Assembly (NCBI RefSeq): GCF_024211255.1
Contig: NZ_JAMLDY010000018.1
Location: 1-64,000 of the forward strand
Length of the DNA: 64,000 nt
Direction of reading: 5' to 3'
Source: Sphingomonas liriopis
GTDB taxonomy: Bacteria > Pseudomonadota > Alphaproteobacteria > Sphingomonadales > Sphingomonadaceae
Within the stretch, counting starts at the first letter, position 1, and each line of letters starts with the position of its first letter. Below the pieces are notes generated by a model. That model ran no database searches. It saw only the letters and a list, made by a program, of their open reading frames with translations, and was not told the origin of the DNA. Below are positions 34,655-42,495 of this stretch, one piece after another. The translations under genes were made by a program, and so were the position numbers.

Positions 34655-36286
34655 GTGACATCGCCGCCGCTGGTGTGGCCGAACGGACAGCCCATGCGCC
34701 CGGACCTGCTGTCGCGTGAGATAGCAGGTCCAGATAGCATCGGCGTCCGCAACATCGTGTCAGGTCATCCCGCGCAAGGCCTGACTCCGCAGAGGCTTGC
34801 CAGCATCCTGCGCAGCGCAGAACAGGGCAACGCGGTCTCTTACCTCGAACTGGCGGAAGAGATGGAGGAAAAGGACCTCCATTATCTATCGGTGCTGGGC
34901 ACCCGAAAGCGCCAGGTATCGCAGTTGCCGGTCGAAGTGATCGCAGCTGGCGAGGATGCCGAGGCGAAGGCGGACGCGCAGCTGGTCCGCGACTGGCTCG
35001 ATCGCGACATGCTGCAACCGGAACTGTTCAACATCCTCGACGCCGTGGGCAAGGGCTTCAGCGCCACCGAGATCGTCTGGGAATTCACGGCAGACGCGTG
35101 GCTCCCGGCTCGCCTCAAATGGCGCGATCCCCGCTTCTTCGAATTCGATCGCGTCGATGGCCAGACGTTGATGCTACGTGATTTCGCGACGCCTGAACCG
35201 TTGCCGGCCGCCAAATTCATCGTTCACGTGCACCCCGCCAAGTCGGGCTTGCCCATTCGTGGCGGCTTGGCCCGCGCTGTGGCCTGGTCGTACATGTTCA
35301 AGAACTACGCGATCAAGGATTGGGTCGCCTTTCTTGAAACATACGGCATGCCGCTGCGGATCGGGAGGTATGACAATGGGGAGAGCGAGGCGAATATCGC
35401 CAAGCTCATGGCCGCGCTTGCCGACCTCGGATCGGATGCCGCCGCCGTCTTCCCCAAGACGATGCAGGTGGACTTCGTTGACGGCAAGGCAGGAACCGCA
35501 CCCGCCGACTTGTGGCTCGCCAAGGCGAATTTCTGCGACAGCCAGGTATCGAAGGCCGTGCTGGGTCAGACCGGGACCACGGACACCAAGCCGGGCGGCA
35601 TCGGCGATGGTGGCAACAAGGTGCATGACGGCGTCCGCAAGGACATCGAAACCGCCGACGCGGTTCTGATTGCCGCGACACTGAACGATCAGCTGGTCAA
35701 GCCGATCGTCATGCTCAACCGCGGCGTCCGCCGCCGCTATCCGCGCATCCGCATCGGCAGGCCCAATCCGATCGACGTGAAGGCGCTGACGGACGCCGTG
35801 ACGGCGCTGGTGCCACTAGGTGCCGAGATCGACGCTGATGCGATCATTGACCGCGCCGGCTTGCCAAAGCCGAAGCCCGGTGGTCGCATCCTTCGTCCTG
35901 CCCCTGTGGGCGCCCCTGAGGCCCTTACAGGTAAAATCTCCCCTCGGCTCGCACCGACTGCCCTCTTAGCGCCTTCTCTGCCTTCTGAATCGGGCATGGG
36001 GCGCCGGAGCGAACGCGCGGCGACCGCCGACGCGGCCGATCGCGTCGATCGCGACGCCGTCGATGTCGCGGCGGACGATGCGCTGGACGATTGGGAGCGG
36101 CTGATGGCGCCGGTGCTCGATCCGGTTCGGGAGGTGTTCGATCGTGCAACCAGCCTGGAGGGCTTGCGCGATCAAATCGCCAGCGCGCTCGACGGGATGA
36201 GCGTCGATCAGATCGTCGAGCGGCTGTCACAGGCGGCGTTCGCCGCGCGCACCGCCGGTGACATCGCTGGGCGCGGTGTCGCGTGA
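34655..36286 (+). CDS. Mu gp29-like portal protein (DUF935)
   Basis: 543 residues, normal portal length. The N-terminal part GLTPQRLASILRSAEQGNAV, YLSVLGTRKRQVSQLPVEV and the central KFIVHVHPAKSGLPIRGGLA then AVAWSYMFKNYAIKDWVAFL are strongly DUF935-like. It forms the dodecameric DNA-entry ring of the head. The GTG start at 34655 is 4 bp after the previous stop. A terminase large subunit gene (Mu gp28) normally stands directly upstream and is absent. Confidence 0.9.
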   Translation: MTSPPLVWPNGQPMRPDLLSREIAGPDSIGVRNIVSGHPAQGLTPQRLASILRSAEQGNAVSYLELAEEMEEKDLHYLSVLGTRKRQVSQLPVEVIAAGEDAEAKADAQLVRDWLDRDMLQPELFNILDAVGKGFSATEIVWEFTADAWLPARLKWRDPRFFEFDRVDGQTLMLRDFATPEPLPAAKFIVHVHPAKSGLPIRGGLARAVAWSYMFKNYAIKDWVAFLETYGMPLRIGRYDNGESEANIAKLMAALADLGSDAAAVFPKTMQVDFVDGKAGTAPADLWLAKANFCDSQVSKAVLGQTGTTDTKPGGIGDGGNKVHDGVRKDIETADAVLIAATLNDQLVKPIVMLNRGVRRRYPRIRIGRPNPIDVKALTDAVTALVPLGAEIDADAIIDRAGLPKPKPGGRILRPAPVGAPEALTGKISPRLAPTALLAPSLPSESGMGRRSERAATADAADRVDRDAVDVAADDALDDWERLMAPVLDPVREVFDRATSLEGLRDQIASALDGMSVDQIVERLSQAAFAARTAGDIAGRGVA

Positions 36287-36765
36287 GCTTCGCCACGACC
36301 TTCACCTTCGCCCGGCCGAATGCCGCCCCGTACCGCGCGGCGGACGGGCGGATGGCGATCGCTGCGATCGACGCGCCGCGGCTGGATCACCGGCCGGATG
36401 GATCGCCGATCGGCCTGCTGGTCGAGGCGGGCAGCGAGATGGGCCAGCATGACGCGATCCGCCTGCGCGACGGCATGATCTCGCTCGATGGCGGCGAGAA
36501 GGCGACCGTGCTGCATGAGGTGGCCGGCGCCGATGGCGCGATCGTCCGCCGTGCGCACTACACGCGGGCGGCGCAGGCCACCGTCAACGCTTGTCTCGCG
36601 CAACTCGGCCGGCACCGGCTGATCGCGGTCGTGCCGGGTTTCTTGCCGATCCGCTCGTCGACCGTCGCCTATCGCGGCCGACGCTGGACCCCGCCGGCGA
36701 TCGTCACGCTGGCGGACGGTACTCCGATCAGCCTTCGCGTCGGTCTCCAGCTGCTCGCCAGTTGA
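36283..36765 (+). CDS. Phage structural-type protein between portal and MuF genes
   Basis: 160 residues from GTG 36283, overlapping the portal stop. The segment AAIDAPRLDHRPDGSPIGLL (about 25-44) is a motif I associate with small head/tail-fibre-adjacent phage proteins ('PRFD...GLLIE'), but no defined domain is known to me. The C-terminal half is beta-rich. It overlaps the next gene's start (TGATG), so the portal, this protein and the MuF fusion are co-translated. Confidence 0.6.
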   Translation: MSFATTFTFARPNAAPYRAADGRMAIAAIDAPRLDHRPDGSPIGLLVEAGSEMGQHDAIRLRDGMISLDGGEKATVLHEVAGADGAIVRRAHYTRAAQATVNACLAQLGRHRLIAVVPGFLPIRSSTVAYRGRRWTPPAIVTLADGTPISLRVGLQLLAS

Positions 36766-38354
36766 TGGCCGACGATCTCGATATCCCGGTCGCACCGCCG
36801 AAAGAGGCGCTCGACTATTTTCGGCGCAAGGGGTTCACCCCGTCGTTCTCCTGGCAAGATGTCTGGCAGGAGGAGCATGCGCGTGCCTTCACCGTTGCCA
36901 AGGCCATGACCCGCGACATCCTTGAAACCATCCGCGACGCCGTCGATCAGGCGATCGCCGACGGGACCACGCTAGACACCTTTCGCCGCGAGTTGACGCC
37001 GAAGCTCCAGGAACTGGGCTGGTGGGGTCGCAAGACGATGATCGACCCGCTCACGGCGGAAGCGAAGACGGTTCAACTGGGCAGCCCCAAGCGTCTCGAA
37101 ACCATCTTCAACATCAACCTTCGAACCGCCTATCAGACGGGCCGATGGGAGCGCCTGGAACGTCAGAAGACAGCATTCCCGTTCCTGCGATACATTCACT
37201 CCGACGCGTCCCGGAACGCCCGGCCGGAGCATGTCGCTTGGGACGGAACAATCAAGCCGGTCGATGATCCATGGTGGGATACGCATTACGGCCCATGCGG
37301 GTGGGGCTGCAAATGCACGGCCGTCGCCTACAATCAACGCCAGCTCGACAAGAACGGTTGGCACATCACGGAAGAGCCGACGAGCTTCCCCAAGGTATCG
37401 TATCTGAACAAGCGCACGGGCGAGGTCAGTCAGATCGAGCGCGGCATCGATCCGGGATGGAGCTACAATGTCGGCAAGGCCCCGCTCGCCGGCATCACGC
37501 CCGCACGGCTGCTCGGCGATGATGGCGCAAGCGTCGCGTCCGCTGCCAGCGGCGGCTCCTCTGGCGCTCTGACCCCATTTTTCGCGAAGTTCGACATCTC
37601 GGCCGCCGATGCGCGAAGGGGCAAGGTCTTCATCGACAAGGATGGCTGGCCTTTGCCGGTATCGCTTGCTCTGTTCGAACAGGACGGCCGGCTGGTGCTG
37701 CCCAATCCCGCCGACCTTCGCCTCCTGGCAGCCGCCGCGACGGCGATCGTTTCACCCGCGCGAATCAGTTGGCAATGGACCACCGTCCGCAACGGCGCAT
37801 CCGCCCTCGTCCGCCGCTACACCGGGGCGGGCATCACGGTAGAATTCGGCCGTTCAGGCTGGCGCTTTTTCGCGGATCGGCCGGCGACCGCCGCCGGTCT
37901 ACCAATGGGCGTCAGTGCCATGCCGATAGATCGACGCGGCAAGCGTTTGGTGCAGCTCTTCCCTCCATACGGCGCCTGGACCGCTCGCAATGGGACCGGC
38001 ACATTCACGATCCGCGATCGCGCGCAGGCCGACGCCATAGTTCGATCGACCTTCGCAGCTCTCGGCACGCGCGGGCTGACGATCGACTACGATCACCAGT
38101 CGGTTCGGGCGCCCAAGCGACCGTTCGTCCCCGCTGGCAATATCCTGACGATGGAAGTCCGCGACGACGGCATTTGGGCCGTGGTCAACTGGACATCCGA
38201 TGCGACCATAGCCATCAATGCGCGCGAATATCGCTATCTCATCCCGCGTTTTCTGCATGATCCCTCTGGCGCGGTCACTCGCATCGTAGGCGCCGGCCTC
38301 GACAATAGCCCCACCCTCGACCTTCCGCCGATCGCGGCGGAGAGCCTGTCATGA
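36765..38354 (+). CDS. MuF head protein fused to PBECR2-like domain and Mu-I-like protease
   Basis: 529 residues with three apparent parts. Residues 1-245 are a Mu gpF-type minor head/morphogenesis domain (FNINLRTAYQTGRWERL, DPWWDTHYGPCGWGCKC). Residues about 285-372 (KVFIDKDGWPLPVSLALFEQ, then RRYTGAGITVEF with GWRFF) resemble the PBECR2 nuclease-like domains found after MuF domains in Mu-like phages. Residues about 395-529 (GLTIDYDHQSVRAP, EYRYLIPRFLHDPSG, LDNSPTLDL) resemble the N-terminal protease domain of Mu protein I. The I-type part lacks the C-terminal scaffold region. F and I are normally separate genes. Confidence 0.75.
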   Translation: MADDLDIPVAPPKEALDYFRRKGFTPSFSWQDVWQEEHARAFTVAKAMTRDILETIRDAVDQAIADGTTLDTFRRELTPKLQELGWWGRKTMIDPLTAEAKTVQLGSPKRLETIFNINLRTAYQTGRWERLERQKTAFPFLRYIHSDASRNARPEHVAWDGTIKPVDDPWWDTHYGPCGWGCKCTAVAYNQRQLDKNGWHITEEPTSFPKVSYLNKRTGEVSQIERGIDPGWSYNVGKAPLAGITPARLLGDDGASVASAASGGSSGALTPFFAKFDISAADARRGKVFIDKDGWPLPVSLALFEQDGRLVLPNPADLRLLAAAATAIVSPARISWQWTTVRNGASALVRRYTGAGITVEFGRSGWRFFADRPATAAGLPMGVSAMPIDRRGKRLVQLFPPYGAWTARNGTGTFTIRDRAQADAIVRSTFAALGTRGLTIDYDHQSVRAPKRPFVPAGNILTMEVRDDGIWAVVNWTSDATIAINAREYRYLIPRFLHDPSGAVTRIVGAGLDNSPTLDLPPIAAESLS

Positions 38355-38423
38355 CACGCGTCAGGTGCCCGTGCGCGCGCGCGGCGGGCAATCAGCACGC
38401 ATCTTTTCGAAAAGAGCGGCGGC

Positions 38424-39014
38424 ATGGATGTTGGGGACGATGATGAGTGGGATGGCGAGTTCGGCTTGCTCGAAACGACAGAACGCCTCTTCGGGGCTGA
38501 ATGCCGCGATCGGGTATGGGCGCGCTTCGGGGGGCTTTCGATTTATATCCCAGCCGCCGACACGCTTGGACCGGATCATCCGCTTTGCGACGCAATCGGC
38601 CTCGAACAGGCTCGCGCGGTGGCAGGGGAACTCCATGGGGTTTACATCAAATCGATCCCCCTGGGACCGAACAAGGGCTGGCGCCACAAAAATGAAATAG
38701 CCGCCTCCGACGCCCTTAACGGAGTTCTAGTCATAGAAACCGCTCGAAAGCTCGGCTGCACCGAACGGCGTGTCTATCAAATCCGATCTGAGTTGCGAAA
38801 GGCGGGAATTCTTCCTCCGCTAGACGATGACAATCCAGGCTATGATCGAACAGTTCTGTTGGAGCATGCTCTAGATGGGCTAAGCACCAAGGAAAGTGCT
38901 TCGATCCTCGGTGTGACATCGACCGAGGTATACAAGGCTCGCAACAAATTGCGATCCAAGGGACTGTTGCCGCCGCCGGAAGCCAAGCGGCAAAAACCTT
39001 TGGAGTGGAAATAA
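38424..39014 (+). CDS. Second Mor/C-family activator with an extra HTH
   Basis: 196 residues. The core RVWARFGGLSIYIPAADTLG (31-50), DHPLCDAIGLEQARAVAGEL (51-70) has the Mor/C dimerisation pattern. A first helix-turn-helix lies near 101-122 (VLVIETARKLGCTERRVYQI) and a second near 152-175 (GLSTKESASILGVTSTEVYK). Mu has two such activators, Mor and C (late); this may be the C analogue, placed between head and tail genes rather than before the lysis genes. Confidence 0.75.
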   Translation: MDVGDDDEWDGEFGLLETTERLFGAECRDRVWARFGGLSIYIPAADTLGPDHPLCDAIGLEQARAVAGELHGVYIKSIPLGPNKGWRHKNEIAASDALNGVLVIETARKLGCTERRVYQIRSELRKAGILPPLDDDNPGYDRTVLLEHALDGLSTKESASILGVTSTEVYKARNKLRSKGLLPPPEAKRQKPLEWK

Positions 39015-39035
39015 GCCCGATCAGAAGGACTGAAC

Positions 39036-39302
39036 ATGAGCGGTAATCGTACTCACATTCTCAAGTATCCCGTTACGATTGGTGACGAAACCGTGCGGGA
39101 GGTCACCCTGCGGCGTCCTACGGGTGCCGACCTTCTCATCCTCGACGAGTATCGTGATCGCCCGATGGCGTTGACGATCGAGATGATTGGGCGCCTGAGC
39201 ACCAACCACCTGCTCCTGCCCGCAACGGTGAAAATGCTGGACGCGGAGGACATCGCCCCCCTGGGGGAGATTGCAATGAATGGGATCGGCAATGGCCCCT
39301 GA
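39036..39302 (+). CDS. Tail assembly chaperone, Mu gp41-like (short form)
   Basis: 88 residues. REVTLRRPTGADLLILDEYR then DRPMALTIEMIGRLSTNHLL matches the phage TAC family (E/41/14 type). The C-terminus ends NGIGNGP at a TGA. The sequence around the stop, GGC CCC TGA, has a run of four C residues; a -1 slip there joins the frame to the extension at 39299-39442. Located directly upstream of the tape-measure gene, as expected for this chaperone. Confidence 0.85.
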   Translation: MSGNRTHILKYPVTIGDETVREVTLRRPTGADLLILDEYRDRPMALTIEMIGRLSTNHLLLPATVKMLDAEDIAPLGEIAMNGIGNGP

Positions 39303-39442
39303 ATTGGCAGGAATGCCTCAGTGAGCTGGCCCAGCAGTTCGGATGGCCTCCATCGGAATTACTGGGCCTGACATGGCCTGAGGCTCGAATGTGGCTCGAT
39401 CAGCTCGATCGGATTCGAAAGCGTGATGCTGGTGAAGAATAG
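39299..39442 (+). CDS. -1 frameshift extension of the tail assembly chaperone
   Basis: Open in the -1 frame relative to the chaperone and lacking its own plausible start: NWQECLSELAQQFGWPPSEL then LGLTWPEARMWLDQLDRIRK. The pattern (W-x-E ... FGW ... ELL.LT..E...WL) is that of the T part of G/GT-type tail chaperones. It ends at TAG 39440-39442, 3 bp before the tape-measure ATG. Translation by -1 slippage at the CCCC run near 39296-39299 would give a 135-residue long form. Confidence 0.75.
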   Translation: MNWQECLSELAQQFGWPPSELLGLTWPEARMWLDQLDRIRKRDAGEE

Positions 39443-39445
39443 TCG

Positions 39446-40951
39446 ATGAAACTTTCACTCGTTCTTCAGGCTGTCGATCGGTGGAGCGGGCCGACCAAGC
39501 AAGCCGCTCAGAGCACCGGCGAACTCGCGCGGGGTGTGGGGCGTCTCGACCATGCCGCGACGCCCGCCGCACAGGCCCTTGCTCGCGTTCACGGTAGCGC
39601 CGTCCGCCTGCCCAGCGCCTTCAATCGCACGACGATCGGTGCGGAAAGGGCCAGCGCCGCTATTGGATCGTTGGCGCGTAATGCGCTACGCTTCACTGCG
39701 ATCGGCGCAGGCGCTCTTGGCGCTGGCGCGGTAGCGGGCATCTTCGCGTTCGGTCGCGGCTTGATCGAGAACGCGGCGAAATTCGAACAGTATCAGATCC
39801 AGTTCGAAACGCTGCTGGGATCGGCTCAGAAGGCGAAAGACGCCATGAAATTCGTCCAGAAGTTCGCCAAGGACACGCCCTACGAACTCGATCAGGTGAC
39901 CGCGGCATTCATCGCCGCGAAGAATAACGGCATCGACCCCTTCCACGGTGCCATGACCAGCATCGGCGATGCCGCCAGCAGTATGAACAAGGACTTGCTC
40001 GATACCGTCCTTGCGGTGGGCGACGGGATGAACGGCCAGTGGGAGCGCCTGCTCGATCTGGGCATTAAAGGATCGACCAAGGGTGCAACGGCTTCACTGA
40101 CTTATTTCGACAAGGCCGGAAAGTCGATCACGCGCACCGTTAAAAAGGATGCGTCCGCCATTCGGGATGCCTTGCTCGAGATCATGGACGATCGGGCCGG
40201 CGGTAGCATGGCCAAACAATCGAAGACGCTCGTCGGCATGTGGCGCAACCTCATGGATACGATCACCGGCTTCGAACTCAACGTCGCCGGTCGAGGCATC
40301 TTCGACCGACTGAAAAACAGTATCAGCGGCATACTCGACTGGACCAACAAGGTTGCCGACGACGGCCGGCTTGACCGATGGGCACAAGCCGCGTCGGATG
40401 CGCTGGTGAAGTTGTGGGACACGGCGGAAGGATTTATACGCAGCACCGATTGGGCCGCAGTGGCGCGGGGTATCGCCGCGATCGCCGACGGCTTCATCAA
40501 CGTCGTCGGGTGGATTGGAAAAGCCGCTTCCGCCTGGTCCAATTGGCAGAACGATGTCACCCGACGCCAACTGAACATGATCGTTCAGAACAACGGCATT
40601 TGGGGGACAGGTATCGGAGCGTCTAGCGCGTCGGAGAAGGCCTCCGCTCGCCGCGACCTCGACCGCCTCGACCGCGCGCAATATGGGCATTCACAGGTGC
40701 AGAGACGGGGCAGTCAGGTTATCTGGCCAGTCGAGCAACGTAAGGCGCGGCCTATTCCGGTACCCTGGGGAAGACCGGGAGGACGCGACGGATCGTCTCA
40801 GCGACCGAGCGACCCCAAGCCGCAGAAGCTCACCTTGGATATCCAGTTGAAGGGTGACGGCGCGCGAAACGCTCGTGTGCAAGGTATGACGGCGCCGTCC
40901 GGGACAACGCTCAACGTAAATCGGGGTCGTGCCATGGGTGGTGCGGCCTGA
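39446..40951 (+). CDS. Tape-measure protein (Mu gp42-like, short)
   Basis: 501 residues. N-terminal KLSLVLQAVDRWSGPTKQAA (1-20) is the Mu-like tape-measure start, followed by a hydrophobic stretch (about 78-108), then FEQYQIQFETLLGSAQKAKD and KDTPYELDQVTAAFIAAKNN, the TIGR01760/TP901 core. Many myophage tape measures are longer; the C-terminal hydrophobic/coiled region is short here, so it may be truncated or specify a short tail. The stop overlaps the next ATG. Confidence 0.85.
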   Translation: MKLSLVLQAVDRWSGPTKQAAQSTGELARGVGRLDHAATPAAQALARVHGSAVRLPSAFNRTTIGAERASAAIGSLARNALRFTAIGAGALGAGAVAGIFAFGRGLIENAAKFEQYQIQFETLLGSAQKAKDAMKFVQKFAKDTPYELDQVTAAFIAAKNNGIDPFHGAMTSIGDAASSMNKDLLDTVLAVGDGMNGQWERLLDLGIKGSTKGATASLTYFDKAGKSITRTVKKDASAIRDALLEIMDDRAGGSMAKQSKTLVGMWRNLMDTITGFELNVAGRGIFDRLKNSISGILDWTNKVADDGRLDRWAQAASDALVKLWDTAEGFIRSTDWAAVARGIAAIADGFINVVGWIGKAASAWSNWQNDVTRRQLNMIVQNNGIWGTGIGASSASEKASARRDLDRLDRAQYGHSQVQRRGSQVIWPVEQRKARPIPVPWGRPGGRDGSSQRPSDPKPQKLTLDIQLKGDGARNARVQGMTAPSGTTLNVNRGRAMGGAA

Positions 40952-41088
40952 TGTTGGCAACCGCTCTAAACGACAGTATATCGCTTGGTGAGCCACGAGC
41001 CGTTGCGGACGTCCGGTCTAGGCTTTCGAGCACAAGACATCGTGGTGATACTCGCCACCAGAGCAATCCGAATGCCCATGCTGCCTGA
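40951..41088 (+). CDS. Small ORF after the tape-measure gene
   Basis: 45 codons from ATG 40951, which overlaps the tape-measure stop (TGATG): LATALNDSISLGEPRAVADV then RSRLSSTRHRGDTRHQSNPN. It may be the remaining start of a longer tail gene (DNA circularisation or baseplate genes normally follow), or only a coupled short ORF. It overlaps the next gene in another frame. Confidence 0.35.
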   Translation: MLATALNDSISLGEPRAVADVRSRLSSTRHRGDTRHQSNPNAHAA

Positions 41089-41431
41089 TAGCGCCTTGGA
41101 CATTGGCTTTGATCTGACTACCCCGATCCGTGTCGTACTGAGCGGCGCGCACGGCGAACGCCGCGAAGACAGCATCAGCAGCATCGTTCTGCGGCAGCCG
41201 ACGCCAGACCAGATGATGATACTCGATCGGTATCGGGGACAACCGGTCAAGTTGCTGGTGCAGGCGGTAGCGGCGCTATCCGGCCTGACGATCGCCCAAG
41301 TAAAGCGGCTCGATCTGTGCGATTTTGAAAGGGCGTCTCAGGCAGCTCTTAGGAGCCTCTCAAGGGCCAGCGATCGAATGGGGCTTCCGTCAGGCTGGTT
41401 CCTCGACCCAGCGCTATCACCAGCGCCTTAG
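41072..41431 (+). CDS. Second tail-assembly-chaperone-like protein
   Basis: 119 residues from ATG 41072; the frame is open from 40985. The core SISSIVLRQPTPDQMMILDR then YRGQPVKLLVQAVAALSGLT aligns with the chaperone at 39036 (LRRPTGADLLILDEYR...). A second gp41-like gene after the tape measure, at the right end of the element, is unexpected and could be a divergent paralogue or the remnant joined by deletion. The N-terminal 40 residues are unassigned. Confidence 0.6.
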   Translation: MPMLPDSALDIGFDLTTPIRVVLSGAHGERREDSISSIVLRQPTPDQMMILDRYRGQPVKLLVQAVAALSGLTIAQVKRLDLCDFERASQAALRSLSRASDRMGLPSGWFLDPALSPAP

Positions 41432-41509
41432 TCCGTCCCACATTGTCCCACTTGGTCGCACCTAATCCCGCCTCACCAGCGCCAGTGCCAGTCTCTATGA
41501 CTCACTCTA
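41432..41509. repeat. Right end of the Mu-like element
   Basis: Holds the right terminal inverted repeat (41476-41509) and, inward of it, tandem GTCCCAC units (GTCCCACATTGTCCCACTTG) 11 bp apart. These may be right-end transposase sites; they differ from the five left-end sites. Confidence 0.6.
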
Positions 41510-41600
41510 TCCGGGGTCCACCGACCCGCACGCGCATCGCTACGAGCTCATGCTGTTCGCCTCGCCGCAGAGTGGACCCCGGAACAAGTCCGGGGTGACG
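41510..41600. repeat. Palindromic repeat, family A (copy 5, right part)
   Basis: Begins TCCGGGGTCCACC, the continuation of the left part at 29162-29182, and ends with the normal right arm CCCCGGAACAAGTCCGGGG. The first four bases TCCG duplicate the last four of the left part. Confidence 0.9.
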
Positions 41601-41922
41601 GAGGAAATGGGCCATCGTCCGGCGCGTAGATTTGCACGCGAAAGAAACGACGGCGAAATCGTCGGATTACCTTACATATCTCATCGCGCGCCAACGGCCG
41701 TTAACCACCGAACCCCAGCATAACCGCGATACACCCGAAATGGCACGCGCGCTGCATCGTCGCCAAGCAGCCGAGCGTTCGACGCTTCAGCAGGGTGGGC
41801 CGGTCGCTTCCAAGTCTCGCGCAGGCCCACCCGCACCCGGCCAACCCACTGGAAGGCAGACGCAAAACGACCCCGGCTCCCGCAGGCCCCGAGGTCGTGA
41901 TCCGTCCGGCGATGGCTGCGTA
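41601..41922. other. Intergenic region with no recognisable feature
   Basis: About 320 bp between the repeat and grxD. A TTG-started ORF on the plus strand has low-complexity composition (RPRGRDPSGDG) and overlaps grxD antisense, so I do not accept it as a gene. No promoter or repeat could be identified. Confidence 0.4.
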
Positions 41923-42249
41923 TCAGCCGGCGGCGGCTTGACCCTTCAACAGCGTCGCTAGCTCGCCGCTCTCGTACATCTCCATCATGATGTCCGATCC
42001 GCCGACGAATTCGCCGCCGACGTACAGCTGCGGGATCGTCGGCCAGTCCGAATAGGCCTTGATGCCCTGGCGGATGCCCTGATCCTGCAGCACGTCGACG
42101 CTCTTATATTCGACCCCGAGATGGTCGAGGATCGCGATCGCACGGCTGGAAAAGCCGCATTGCGGGAACAGCGGGCTGCCCTTCATGAACAGGACGACGG
42201 GGTTGCTCTTCACGACCTCGTCGATGCGGGCGTTGGTATCGTCGGTCAT
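41923..42249 (-). CDS. grxD: Monothiol glutaredoxin (Grx4 type)
   Basis: 108 residues; single-domain CGFS glutaredoxin (C31-G-F-S34, QCGFSSRA) with glutathione-site segments [19 protein letters not shown]. It carries and transfers [2Fe-2S] clusters, usually in a complex with the BolA protein encoded directly upstream (10 bp away). Confidence 0.95.
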   Translation of the reverse strand: MTDDTNARIDEVVKSNPVVLFMKGSPLFPQCGFSSRAIAILDHLGVEYKSVDVLQDQGIRQGIKAYSDWPTIPQLYVGGEFVGGSDIMMEMYESGELATLLKGQAAAG

Positions 42250-42259
42250 CGGTATATCC

Positions 42260-42484
42260 TCAGGCGGCAGCGGTCTTGAGTTGCAAGGCGTGGAGTTCGC
42301 CGCCCATCCGGTCGCCGAGCGCCGCATAGACCGCCTGGTGCTGCTTGCGCAGCGGCAGTCCGGCAAAGCTCGCCGACACGACGCGGGCGGCATAATGATC
42401 GCCGTCCCCGGCGAGGTCGGTGATCTCGACCTCCGCATCGGGGATGGCGGCGCGGATCAGCGCGGCGATGTCGTCGGCGGCCAT
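42260..42484 (-). CDS. BolA-family protein
   Basis: 74 residues from ATG 42484 (ATG 42490 is also possible). [20 protein letters not shown] and [20 protein letters not shown] then HALQL are the BolA fold with the conserved His near the C-terminus that co-ligates a [2Fe-2S] cluster with monothiol glutaredoxin. Cotranscribed with grxD, the common arrangement. Confidence 0.92.
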   Translation of the reverse strand: MAADDIAALIRAAIPDAEVEITDLAGDGDHYAARVVSASFAGLPLRKQHQAVYAALGDRMGGELHALQLKTAAA

Positions 42485-42495
42485 CGGCATCGCGG

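Larger units (their letters stand above)
29183..41509. mobile_element. Compact Mu-like transposable prophage element, 12.3 kb
   Basis: The ends are defined by 34-bp imperfect terminal inverted repeats (29183-29216 and 41476-41509; 26 of 34 positions match, sharing CATAGAGA and TGGCA) and by the interrupted family-A repeat. Joining the flanks with a 4-bp overlap TCCG (29179-29182 and 41510-41513) restores the repeat exactly. Order: repressor (-), Ner-like, transposase A, ATPase B, two small genes, Mor, unknown coiled coil, portal, unknown, MuF-protease fusion, second Mor/C-like activator, tail chaperone, tape measure, two small genes. Terminase, capsid, tail and lysis genes are missing. Confidence 0.9.

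Noticed and set aside
38365..38700. A 111-codon plus-strand ORF overlapping the second Mor/C-like gene
   Set aside because: The overlapping frame 38424-39014 has a clear Mor/C pattern, whereas this one has none.
41632..41961. TTG-started 109-codon ORF right of the Mu-like element
   Set aside because: No ribosome site, low-complexity composition, antisense overlap with grxD.
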